Positions 1 through 7,146 of a stretch of 9,659 nucleotides of DNA are shown here, one piece after another. The stretch lies in assembly GCA_030592655.1 (NCBI GenBank), contig JAUVIQ010000110.1, positions 1 to 9,659 of the forward strand. Reading direction: 5' to 3'. The position numbers and the translations under genes were made by a program. The notes beneath the pieces are model-generated. The model was not told the origin of the DNA and ran no database searches. It worked only from the letters and a program-made list of their open reading frames with translations. Position 1 is the first letter of the stretch; each line of letters starts with the position of its first letter. The DNA comes from Planctomycetales bacterium. Lineage in GTDB: Bacteria > Planctomycetota > Phycisphaerae > SM23-33.

Positions 1-2697
1 GATGGTTATACGATGCTGCGTGATACTGCCAGGAAAACATGGTCTCTGTCGGCCAGTCCGGGCAGGGACAGGCTGGGTCGTCCCGCTGTGCAATTCAGCC
101 TGGATCGTCGCGGCGCCAAACTCATGGGGGCTCTGACCGGGGCGCACTGCAAGACCAAGGATCGTCCGGGACACTTCATGGCCATCCTGCTGGATGACGA
201 GGCGTATTCGGCGCCGGTGCTCCAATCGACAATCTACGACAGCGGTATCATCGAGGGCGATTTCACTGCCGATACGGTGCGCGAACTGGTCCGCATACTC
301 GAAGCCGGCGCACTGGCAGGAAAGGTCAACGAAAATCCAGTCAGTATGAAGACAGTTGCTCCCAGTATCGGAAAGGACAACCGCGACGCGGGATTTCTGG
401 CGGCCATCTGGGGACTCATCGGCGTGGCTGCATTTATGATAATCTATTACCTCGCCGCCGGCGCAATCGCCGACGTGGCGCTGGTGCTTAACATCGTGCT
501 TCTTCTGGGGGCGATGAGTTTCATCGAGGCGGTCTTCACGCTTCCGGGTATCGCGGGCATCATCCTGACCATCGGTATTGCCGTCGATGCCAACGTGCTG
601 ATATTCGAACGTCTGCGAGAAGAGCAGAAAAAGACACAATCCATGCGAATCGCTATCCGCAACGCATACTCCAGCGCCGCAAGGGCCATTCTCGACGGAA
701 ACATCACCACGCTTCTGACCTGCGTTATCCTCGGATGGGTCGGTTCCGAGGAGATCGTCGGATTCGCCATCACGCTTGGGTTCGGCGTGATGTTCAGCCT
801 GTTCACCTCCCTTCTGGTAACGCGCTGGATATTCCAGTTGCTTCTGGAGTTGGGATTGATAAAGGACCGCATCCGCATGGCGGCGTTTATCGGCGTTCCG
901 AAGATTAACTGGCTTGGTAAGCGGAAGATTTTCTGGGTCTGCTCGATCCTGCTGGTCGCCGCGGGCATCGGTTCGCTGGCGTCGCAGGGAACGGATATTC
1001 TAGGCATCGAATTCAGTAGCGGCACGCAGGCGATATTCTCATTCAAGCCGGGCGTGATGGTTCCGGGCAAGGACGGAGAAGACGTAATGCCGCAGCGGAA
1101 GCAAATCGAGGCTGCATTGAAGGACAAAGCCCTCGCCCTGTCCGAAGACACCGACGACGCTGTAAGATCGGAAAATCAGACAAAACTCATCGAAATCATC
1201 GGAATCCCCGCGACGCTCCCGAATGCCGACAATACAACCGACGAGCTCCTTGACGAGCTCCTTGAGAAGTTCGACACCGACGGTAACGGGCAAATCAGCC
1301 AGGCGGAATGGTTGGCCGGTAAGGCGGCTGAAAGATCGGAAAGTCTGAAAAAACTCATCGAAACCATTAAAGTCGAGACGCTCCTGAATCCCGACAATGC
1401 AACTGATTACCTCGATAAGTTCGACACCGACGGTAACGGTCAAATCAACCTCGCCGAATGGTTGGCCGGTAAGGGCGAAAAGGATTTCTTCGCCGCTGTG
1501 GATACTGACGGCAATGGTAAAGTGAACCGTGAGGAATTGGTTTCCTCTCTGCCGGAGCGGTCGTATCAGGTTTCCACGACGGTTGCCGACGTCAAGTTGT
1601 TACGGGAAGTGATCGAGGGCGTATTTGTCGGCGTTCTGGACGTGCGGACCAGTGTGAAATTTGAACTCTGCAAAACGGGTCAGGTTCCGGGTCTTAACGT
1701 GGAGGTTGACAGTTCCGGTAGTGGAATTACCTATATTTCGTCGGGCCTCGCCGAAAACGTTTCTCCGGAAATGCAGACAAGGTTCGTTGACTTCACCGGC
1801 GGGTCGATGGTCGTGGTGCAAAATGTCAGCCCGCCCCTGACCGAAGCCGATCTGGCCGGACGAATCCAGACGATGCGTTTGCAATCTGATTTCGCCGATT
1901 ACCAGTTCAACCGCACCGTTGTTGTTGGGTTGAAGGCGGACCCGAAGGTCGAGGGCTTCGACTCGCTGGCGGTCCTGGCGCTGAACCCCAATATCGATTA
2001 CATCGGAAGACCTGAAGAGTGGAAGAAATTCGCCGAAGGCGAACTGAACCTGCTGAAAGAGTCTCTGACCAGGGCGGAATCGCTTGAGTCGGTCTCGAAA
2101 TTCGACCCGGCAATTGCCGGAAGGGCTTCGCAATTGGCGATTATCGCCTTCATATTAAGTTGGTTGGCGATTGTCGTATATCTCTGGTTACGCTTCGGTT
2201 CGGCGCGATGGGGTCTGGCGGCTGTGATCTGCCTGGTGCATGACGTAGTAATCGCCGTGGGAATGGTGGCGTTGGCTGCCTTCGTTCACGACAACGTGGT
2301 GGGGCGGTTCCTTCTGGTTCAACCGTTCAAGATAGACATGGCCGTCGTCGCGGCCTTCCTGACGATTATCGGGTATTCCGTCAACGACACTATCGTCGTC
2401 TTCGACCGTATCCGCGAAAATCGCGGAAGACTCGACAGCGTGGACGAACCGATTATCAACCGCTCGATAAACCAGACCATCAGCCGGACATTACTGACGA
2501 CAACCACTACGCTCATTGCCGTGGTGGTTATGTACATCTTCGGCGGAGCCGGTATTCACGCCTTCACCTATGCCCTGCTGATCGGTGTTATTGTCGGAAC
2601 GTATTCGTCCATAGCGATCGCCAGCCCGCTGCTTCTGGGCATCAAAAAAGCCCTCGCAAGGCGAGCGGAAAAAGCGACCCGGGTATCGGCGAAATAA
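1..2697 (+). CDS. secDF: SecD-SecF fusion protein translocase subunit with EF-hand insert (5' end outside window)
   Basis: Accessory membrane subunit of the Sec translocon, which uses proton motive force to help exported proteins cross or leave the inner membrane. The frame is already open at base 1, so the first ATG (position 13) is probably internal and the SecD N-terminus is missing. Numbering from that ATG: end of the SecD periplasmic domain (about 25-105), SecD membrane segments (about 127-275) with the motif VDANVLIFER at 191-200, first SecF segment (about 304-323) followed by GIEFSSGT, a very long SecF periplasmic domain (about 324-705), then SecF membrane segments (about 708-885) with SVNDTIVVFDRIREN. 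D192 and D792 match the conserved intramembrane aspartates of SecD and SecF. Three canonical EF-hand loops lie at about 421-432, 471-482 and 497-508. SecF periplasmic domains are normally around 100 residues, so this one is greatly expanded. The stop lies 13 bases before dprA. Confidence 0.95.
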   Translation, partial: DGYTMLRDTARKTWSLSASPGRDRLGRPAVQFSLDRRGAKLMGALTGAHCKTKDRPGHFMAILLDDEAYSAPVLQSTIYDSGIIEGDFTADTVRELVRILEAGALAGKVNENPVSMKTVAPSIGKDNRDAGFLAAIWGLIGVAAFMIIYYLAAGAIADVALVLNIVLLLGAMSFIEAVFTLPGIAGIILTIGIAVDANVLIFERLREEQKKTQSMRIAIRNAYSSAARAILDGNITTLLTCVILGWVGSEEIVGFAITLGFGVMFSLFTSLLVTRWIFQLLLELGLIKDRIRMAAFIGVPKINWLGKRKIFWVCSILLVAAGIGSLASQGTDILGIEFSSGTQAIFSFKPGVMVPGKDGEDVMPQRKQIEAALKDKALALSEDTDDAVRSENQTKLIEIIGIPATLPNADNTTDELLDELLEKFDTDGNGQISQAEWLAGKAAERSESLKKLIETIKVETLLNPDNATDYLDKFDTDGNGQINLAEWLAGKGEKDFFAAVDTDGNGKVNREELVSSLPERSYQVSTTVADVKLLREVIEGVFVGVLDVRTSVKFELCKTGQVPGLNVEVDSSGSGITYISSGLAENVSPEMQTRFVDFTGGSMVVVQNVSPPLTEADLAGRIQTMRLQSDFADYQFNRTVVVGLKADPKVEGFDSLAVLALNPNIDYIGRPEEWKKFAEGELNLLKESLTRAESLESVSKFDPAIAGRASQLAIIAFILSWLAIVVYLWLRFGSARWGLAAVICLVHDVVIAVGMVALAAFVHDNVVGRFLLVQPFKIDMAVVAAFLTIIGYSVNDTIVVFDRIRENRGRLDSVDEPIINRSINQTISRTLLTTTTTLIAVVVMYIFGGAGIHAFTYALLIGVIVGTYSSIAIASPLLLGIKKALARRAEKATRVSAK
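1159..1473 (+). repeat. Tandem in-frame duplication encoding EF-hand units in secDF
   Basis: Two adjacent units, 1159-1326 (56 codons) and 1327-1473 (49 codons), are clearly homologous at both DNA and protein level. Each begins AxRSE, continues through a KLIE helix and an NADN/NPDN segment, and ends with FDTDGNGQI and then AEWLAGK. The DNA around the loops (from aagttcgacaccgacggtaa onward) is almost identical, which implies a recent duplication or gene conversion. The length difference is partly explained by a local 12-base duplication in unit one (1240-1263). Confidence 0.9.
1273..1536 (+). other. Three EF-hand calcium-binding loops in the SecF periplasmic domain
   Basis: Loops are encoded at 1273-1308 (DTDGNGQISQAE), 1423-1458 (DTDGNGQINLAE) and 1501-1536 (DTDGNGKVNREE). 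Each has Asp at loop positions 1 and 3, Asn at 5, Gly at 6, a hydrophobic residue at 8 and Glu at 12, the canonical EF-hand calcium-ligand pattern. Loops two and three are only 14 residues apart, shorter than in a classic paired EF-hand, so they could be dockerin-like or calcium-stabilised extracytoplasmic repeats rather than calmodulin-type pairs. Calcium binding itself is inferred. Confidence 0.85.
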
Positions 2698-2710
2698 CGA
2701 CGATATAACG

Positions 2711-3838
2711 ATGGATCAAATCGACAAACGTCGGCGGATGTATCTTCGGCTTACCCTTGCCGACGGGGTCGGTGCGATTACGATCCGGCGACTCGTCGAT
2801 CATTTCGGCGACATCGCCGCTGCCGTTTGTGCTCCGGTGGGGAAGTTGCGGCAGGTCGAGGGTGTCGGTGAAAAGACGGCTGATGCTATCGCCGACGTTG
2901 ACGAATCGGCGGTCGATGAAGAACTCGCCTTGGCTGATAAACACGGTGTGACGGTGCTTTGCGTCGAAGATGCCGCATATCCAGCTGCATTGAAGAACAT
3001 TTACGATCCCTCGCCTGTGCTGTACGTTCGCGGTGAACTTACCGAATCTGACGCGGTGGCCTTGGGTGTGGTCGGTTCGCGCCGATGCACTCATTATGGC
3101 CTGGAGCAGGCGGACCGATTCGGCGGGCTGCTCGGAAGGGCGGGATTCACCGTTATCTCCGGCGGTGCTCGCGGAATAGACACCGCCGCCCATCGCGGGG
3201 CCTTGACAGCCGGCGGAAGGACCGTCGCCATAATGGGATGCGGCCTGTGCGAAACCTACCCGCGCGAAAATAAAAAACTCTTCGAGCAGATCATCGCCGA
3301 TGGGCGCGGGGCCGTTATCAGCGAACTGCCCATGCAAATCGGCATCAAGGGCGCTAACTTTCCCAGACGCAACCGCATCATTTCAGGCCTGGCGCTGGGC
3401 GTTCTTATCGTCGAGGCGGCACGTCGCAGCGGTTCGCTCATCACGGCGCGGTTGGCGCTCGAGCAGAGCAAAGAGGTTTTCGCATTGCCGGGCAGGGTCG
3501 ATTCACCCTTCAGCGCCGGGACCAACAGTCTCATCTCCGCAGGATCAGCCGCTCTTGTGCAGAACCTGGAGGACATTCTGGACGGGCTTGATCGCGTCGG
3601 CGAGGTGCTCGCCGACGAAGGCGCTGCCGAGCCGATCGCCCGAAAGGTGAACCTGACCGAAACCGAGTCGGCCCTTTTGGAGCACCTACGTGCGGCGGAA
3701 CTGTCGCTGGACGAACTGATCCGCCTTTCCGGTTTATCGTCTTCCGAAACCACCGCTGCGATGACCATGCTGGCGATTAAGGGAATGGTCGATCAGAAAC
3801 CCGGCGGCGTTTTTACCGCACGCTCGGCGAAGGGGTAG
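2711..3838 (+). CDS. dprA: DNA-processing protein DprA/Smf
   Basis: DprA binds incoming single-stranded DNA in the cytoplasm and loads RecA during natural transformation; homologues occur widely in bacteria not known to be competent. The 375-residue protein has an N-terminal helical region with a helix-hairpin-helix-like GVGEKTADAI at 51-60. The Rossmann-like core carries GSRR (122-125), SGGARGIDTAAHRGAL (150-165), FPRRNRIISGL (217-227), EAARRSGSLITA (235-246), LPGRV (259-263) and NSLI (272-275). A C-terminal winged-helix-like segment spans about 315-370. This is the full three-part architecture and a normal length. The ATG at 2711 has no obvious Shine-Dalgarno sequence; an in-frame ATG at 2738 is an alternative start and would keep all core motifs. 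It follows secDF by 13 bases, so translation may depend on read-through from the upstream gene. Confidence 0.95.
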   Translation: MDQIDKRRRMYLRLTLADGVGAITIRRLVDHFGDIAAAVCAPVGKLRQVEGVGEKTADAIADVDESAVDEELALADKHGVTVLCVEDAAYPAALKNIYDPSPVLYVRGELTESDAVALGVVGSRRCTHYGLEQADRFGGLLGRAGFTVISGGARGIDTAAHRGALTAGGRTVAIMGCGLCETYPRENKKLFEQIIADGRGAVISELPMQIGIKGANFPRRNRIISGLALGVLIVEAARRSGSLITARLALEQSKEVFALPGRVDSPFSAGTNSLISAGSAALVQNLEDILDGLDRVGEVLADEGAAEPIARKVNLTETESALLEHLRAAELSLDELIRLSGLSSSETTAAMTMLAIKGMVDQKPGGVFTARSAKG

Positions 3839-3885
3839 CCCGGTCGAAAGTGTGTTTTAACTTCCCCGGCGAACCGGTGTCGCCG

Positions 3886-3891
3886 TACAAT
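3886..3891 (+). promoter_or_regulatory. Possible -10 box for the STAS gene (leaderless arrangement)
   Basis: TACAAT differs from the TATAAT consensus at one base and ends six bases before the ATG at 3898. That spacing would put the transcription start at or next to the start codon and give a leaderless mRNA, consistent with the lack of a Shine-Dalgarno sequence there. No good -35 hexamer lies 16-18 bases upstream, so support is weak. Confidence 0.25.
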
Positions 3892-3897
3892 GCGGCC

Positions 3898-4254
3898 ATG
3901 GAATTCTACTACCACGAACTCGACAATGACGTCCTGATCATCTCGGCCGACGGCGGGATCGACCGGCACACCAGCAAGGAGTTCGTCCAGGACGTTCTTG
4001 ATCTGATAGAGGCTGGGATCAGGAAGATCATCATCGACTGCGAGAAGTTGTCCTACATTTCCAGTTATGGTTTGGGCGTCCTGCTCCACGTGCACAAGCG
4101 GGCCAGGACGGCGGGCGGCGAGGTAAAGATCGCCAACGTGCACAGCCGAGTCGCCGCAGTGCTGAACCTGACGCACCTCAACAAGGTCTTCGGGATCTAT
4201 CCCGATGTGAACCGAGCCCGCCTGGAGTTCCGCCCGAAAGACGCGGACGCATAG
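3898..4254 (+). CDS. STAS-domain protein, anti-anti-sigma factor type
   Basis: A single-domain 118-residue cytoplasmic protein resembling SpoIIAA/RsbV antagonists, which bind anti-sigma kinases when unphosphorylated and so release a sigma factor. Visible features are the opening strand (about 12-17), the conserved GGIDRHT turn (19-25), the strand KIIIDCEKLSYIS (43-55), and the phosphorylation-loop region ISSYGLGVLL, in which Ser56 aligns with the phosphorylated serine of SpoIIAA (alignment made from memory). The closing HSRVAAVLNLTHLNKVFGIY (about 82-101) fits the end of a STAS domain. A GTG at 3850 would add 16 residues with no domain match, so the ATG at 3898 is preferred. No partner kinase or sigma-factor gene is nearby, so its target is unknown. 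It ends 14 bases from the convergent aminotransferase gene. Confidence 0.85.
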   Translation: MEFYYHELDNDVLIISADGGIDRHTSKEFVQDVLDLIEAGIRKIIIDCEKLSYISSYGLGVLLHVHKRARTAGGEVKIANVHSRVAAVLNLTHLNKVFGIYPDVNRARLEFRPKDADA

Positions 4255-4268
4255 CCCGCGCCGCGGCA

Positions 4269-5555
4269 TCAGACGGAGCCGGCGACTTTTGTGAGGACTT
4301 TTTCCAGTACATCCGCCGCCTGATCCGCCTGTTCAGCCGTCAGCACCAGCGGCGGCTGGAGGCGAACGACGTTACCTAGCGAACCGCCCACCCCCACGAG
4401 CACGCCGGCCTCGCGGCACATCGCGCGGACCTTGCGGGCCTCTTCGGCGGCGGGGGTCTTGGCGGCATCCTTTATAAGTTCCACGCCGATCATCAGTCCC
4501 TTGCCTCGGACGTCCCCGACCAGCGAGCAATTCTCCTGAAACTTTCTTAGTCGCGCTAAAAGTTGCTCACCGCGCTGGGCGGAGTTCTCGCAGAGTTTCT
4601 CCTCGACGATGACGTCGATGTTGGCCATTGCGGCGGCGCAACATATCGGATTTCCCCCGAACGTCGAGAGGTGGTCGCCCGGCGTGAAGGCTTCGGAGAC
4701 GTCGCCGCGGGCGATGAACGCGCTGATGGGGAATCCGTCGGCTATGCCCTTGGCCATGCACATAATGTCCGGTTCGACGCCGTAATGCTCGATAGCGAAG
4801 AATTTCCCCGTCCGTCCGAAGCCGCTCTGCACCTCGTCGGCGATGAACAGTCCTCCGTCGCTGCGAATGATCTCCGCTGTGATTTCAAAATACTCGGGTG
4901 GCGGGACGATGATTCCGCCTTCGCCCATTACCGGTTCGGCGATGAAGGCCGCGACGTCCCCGGATGTCTGGTAACGCAGAACGTCTTCGAGATAGTGCGC
5001 GCAGGCCACGTCGCAGGAGGGGTATTGAAGTTTGAACGGGCAGCGATAGCAATGCGGCGCAGGTGCGAACGCCACGCCGGAGAGGTAAGGCCCGGACCCC
5101 TTCTTGCGTCCGCGATTGCCGGTAATCGACAGCGTCCCGACCGTCCTGCCGTGGAAACTGTGCGTCAGGCAAACCACTTCTTTGCGTCCGGTGAATTGCT
5201 TGGCGAGGCGCATCGCGCCTTCAAGCGCCTCGGCGCCGCTGTTGCCCAGGAAACTCTTTTGCAGCGAGCCCGGTGAGACCTCGGACAGTTTTTTGGACAA
5301 TTCCGCAGCCGGCGGGTTGTAATAAACGTAAGTGCAGCAGTGGACGAGTTTGTCCATCTGCTCTTTGGCGGCGGCGAGCACCTTTGGATGCCCATGTCCG
5401 GCGTTGACCACGGCTATTCCGCTGAAGCAGTCCAGGTATTCCTTTCCGTCAGCGCCGGTCATCGTGCATCCACTGGCCTGCTCGACCACCACCGGCTCGA
5501 ATCCGGCGACCATCGAAGTAATCATGTATTCGTCGTAGAGTTGCTTTGTATCCAT
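4269..5555 (-). CDS. Class III PLP-dependent aminotransferase (AGXT2 / beta-alanine or GABA transaminase-like)
   Basis: Transfers an amino group from an omega-amino acid to a keto acid using pyridoxal phosphate. The 428-residue protein has the fold-type I landmarks: GNSGAEA (104-110), HSFHGRT (132-138), the cofactor-binding IADEVQSGFGRTG (238-250, Asp240) and the predicted Schiff-base lysine K269 in MAKGIADGFP. The Cys-containing stretch HCYRCPF...YPSCDVAC (168-185) resembles alanine-glyoxylate aminotransferase 2-like proteins, which also use 3-aminoisobutyrate. An ATG at 5570 would add five residues, but GAGGA at 5568-5564 sits eight bases before the ATG at 5555, so the latter is preferred. 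It lies 25 bases downstream of the semialdehyde dehydrogenase gene. That pairing suggests beta-alanine or 3-aminoisobutyrate as donor, giving malonate or methylmalonate semialdehyde. GABA, ornithine or similar donors cannot be excluded from sequence. Confidence 0.9.
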   Translation of the reverse strand: MDTKQLYDEYMITSMVAGFEPVVVEQASGCTMTGADGKEYLDCFSGIAVVNAGHGHPKVLAAAKEQMDKLVHCCTYVYYNPPAAELSKKLSEVSPGSLQKSFLGNSGAEALEGAMRLAKQFTGRKEVVCLTHSFHGRTVGTLSITGNRGRKKGSGPYLSGVAFAPAPHCYRCPFKLQYPSCDVACAHYLEDVLRYQTSGDVAAFIAEPVMGEGGIIVPPPEYFEITAEIIRSDGGLFIADEVQSGFGRTGKFFAIEHYGVEPDIMCMAKGIADGFPISAFIARGDVSEAFTPGDHLSTFGGNPICCAAAMANIDVIVEEKLCENSAQRGEQLLARLRKFQENCSLVGDVRGKGLMIGVELIKDAAKTPAAEEARKVRAMCREAGVLVGVGGSLGNVVRLQPPLVLTAEQADQAADVLEKVLTKVAGSV

Positions 5556-5563
5556 CGTAAGTA

Positions 5564-5568
5564 TCCTC
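5564..5568 (-). promoter_or_regulatory. Ribosome binding site deciding the aminotransferase start
   Basis: On the minus strand GAGGA (5568-5564) is followed by eight bases and then ATG at 5555. It overlaps the upstream ATG at 5570, which itself has no purine-rich sequence in front of it. This favours the shorter reading. Confidence 0.6.
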
Positions 5569-5580
5569 ATGCACTTGCGA

Positions 5581-7068
5581 TTATTTTCTTCCCCATACGC
5601 TTCCGGTTTTTCCGACGCCGAACCATCGTTCGATGACGGCCTTTTTCTGTGTGTAGAATTCCACCGAGTCCGGGCCGTGGGCGCGGAGGTCGCCGAAGAT
5701 GCTGTCCCTTCTTCCTCCGAATGAGAAGAACGCCATCGGTGCGGGCACTCCGGCGTTGATCCCTATCATGCCGCAATCGACCCGATTACGGAAATACCGC
5801 GCCGCTCCGCCGGAACTGGTAAAGATGGAGTTGCCGTTGCCGTAGGGGCTGGCGTTGACAAGTTCCAGCGCCTCGTCCAGGTCCGCCGCACGCATGACCG
5901 ACAGCACCGGGCCGAAGATCTCGTCCCGTGCGACCTGCATCTCAGGCCTGACGTTATCGAGGATACTCGCTCCCAGGAAGAATCCGTCGGGAAACTCCTC
6001 GACCTTCGCTCCGCGTCCGTCAAGCGCCAGGGTCGCTCCTTCTGCCAGGCCGATCTCGATGTAACCCTCGCTTCGCTTCTTGCTCTCGGCGGAGATGACC
6101 GGGCCCATTCCGGTGGATTCATCCATGCCATTGCCGAGTTTCAACGCACCGGCCTTCTCAATGATGCGCTCGAGGATCGGCTCTGCGCCGGCGACGGCCA
6201 CCAGCACGCTTACCGCCATGCAGCGCTGGCCGGCGCAGCCGTAGGCCGAGTGGACGATGTTGTTGACGCTTTGTTCGACGTCGGCGTCGGGCATGATGAC
6301 GATGTAATTCTTGGCCCCGCCGAGTGACTGGACGCGTTTGTGATTGCTCGTCGTCAGTTTCCAGACGCTCTGGGCTGCACGCGTCGAACCAACGAACGAA
6401 ATCGCGCTGACATCGGGGTTGGTGATAAGCGCCTCGAAGGTCTCCCGCTGTCCCTGGACGACGTTCAGTACGCCGTCGGGAAGTCCGCCGTCCTTGAATA
6501 TCTCGGCTATCAGCGTCGCCGTCGCCGGGCACTTCTCCGACGGTTTCAGCACGAACGTGTTTCCGCAGGCAATGGCGACGGGGTACATCCACATCGGTAT
6601 CATCGCCGGGAAGTTGAACGGACAGGCCCCGGCGACCACGCCCAGAGGTTCGCGGTAGATGTATCCGTCAACGCGCCTGGAAATATTCTCTATGAAATCG
6701 CCTTTCGACATCGAAGGCATACCGCAGGCGAATTCGAGCACCTCCAGTCCGCGACGTATCTCGCCTTCCGCCTCGGAGTACAACTTGCCGTTTTCGGCGA
6801 CGACGGTCTCGGCAATGTCGTCCATGCGCTGTTCGAGCAGTTCCTTGCAGTGTAAGAGTATGCGGCATCGGCGTACTACCGGCGTATCGCGCCAGGCCGG
6901 AAAGGCCTCGACCGCTGTCGCGACGGCATCGGCGACATCCTCGGCTGTGGAGTAACCGAGTTCGACGACGACGGATTTCCCGTCGGTCGGATTGATGATC
7001 TGGTGTTTCCGGTCGGCTCGCTGGTCAAGCCGTTTACCGCCTATCAGGTTCTTAAGTTGTTTTGCCAT
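5581..7068 (-). CDS. mmsA: CoA-acylating methylmalonate/malonate-semialdehyde dehydrogenase
   Basis: Oxidises methylmalonate semialdehyde to propionyl-CoA, or malonate semialdehyde to acetyl-CoA, with NAD+, CoA and loss of CO2 (valine, pyrimidine, beta-alanine or inositol breakdown). The 495-residue length is normal. Aldehyde dehydrogenase landmarks are PFNFP (150-154), KPSEKCPATA (175-184), FVGSTRA (225-231), the catalytic cysteine C283 in GCAGQRCMA and EIFGPVL (383-389). LGGAKN (249-254) replaces the catalytic-Glu ELGGK of non-acylating relatives, as expected for this CoA-dependent family. The family-specific INAGVPAPMAFF (437-448) and FGDLRAHGPDSVEFYTQKK (458-476) confirm the assignment. 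FGGRRDS (450-456) deviates from the more usual FSGWK-type sequence there. It is the first gene of the operon and ends 25 bases before the aminotransferase start. The IolA branch of the family cannot be separated from MmsA on sequence alone. Confidence 0.93.
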   Translation of the reverse strand: MAKQLKNLIGGKRLDQRADRKHQIINPTDGKSVVVELGYSTAEDVADAVATAVEAFPAWRDTPVVRRCRILLHCKELLEQRMDDIAETVVAENGKLYSEAEGEIRRGLEVLEFACGMPSMSKGDFIENISRRVDGYIYREPLGVVAGACPFNFPAMIPMWMYPVAIACGNTFVLKPSEKCPATATLIAEIFKDGGLPDGVLNVVQGQRETFEALITNPDVSAISFVGSTRAAQSVWKLTTSNHKRVQSLGGAKNYIVIMPDADVEQSVNNIVHSAYGCAGQRCMAVSVLVAVAGAEPILERIIEKAGALKLGNGMDESTGMGPVISAESKKRSEGYIEIGLAEGATLALDGRGAKVEEFPDGFFLGASILDNVRPEMQVARDEIFGPVLSVMRAADLDEALELVNASPYGNGNSIFTSSGGAARYFRNRVDCGMIGINAGVPAPMAFFSFGGRRDSIFGDLRAHGPDSVEFYTQKKAVIERWFGVGKTGSVWGRK

Positions 7069-7075
7069 TTTATTT

Positions 7076-7079
7076 TCCT
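7076..7079 (-). promoter_or_regulatory. Ribosome binding site of mmsA
   Basis: Minus-strand AGGA (7079-7076) followed by seven bases, AAATAAA, and the ATG at 7068. It is well placed and supports the chosen start. Confidence 0.65.
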
Positions 7080-7116
7080 ATTGAAGTTGAATCCGCTCCC
7101 AATGCGGAAGCCGCGT

Positions 7117-7146
7117 ATATTACGGCCTCTGCCCGAAACAGGGCAA
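7117..7146 (-). promoter_or_regulatory. Candidate promoter of the mmsA-aminotransferase operon
   Basis: On the minus strand TTGCCC (7146-7141) and TAATAT (7122-7117) are separated by 18 bases and lie about 50 bases upstream of the mmsA start. Each hexamer matches four of six bases of the sigma-70 consensus. It is plausible but not strong. Confidence 0.3.

Noticed and set aside
447..1151. Long antisense open frame opposite secDF (234 codons)
   Set aside because: It lies opposite conserved SecD/SecF membrane segments, and its translation is Ser/Arg-rich low-information sequence typical of antisense frames in GC-rich genes.
3850..3897. GTG start giving a 134-residue STAS protein
   Set aside because: The extra 16 residues match nothing in STAS proteins and the ATG at 3898 begins exactly where the domain should.
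4256..4266. CCGCG-C-CGCGG inverted repeat between the convergent STAS and aminotransferase genes, considered as a bidirectional terminator
   Set aside because: The loop would be one to three bases and there is no T run on either side. The location is suggestive but the structure is too weak to call.
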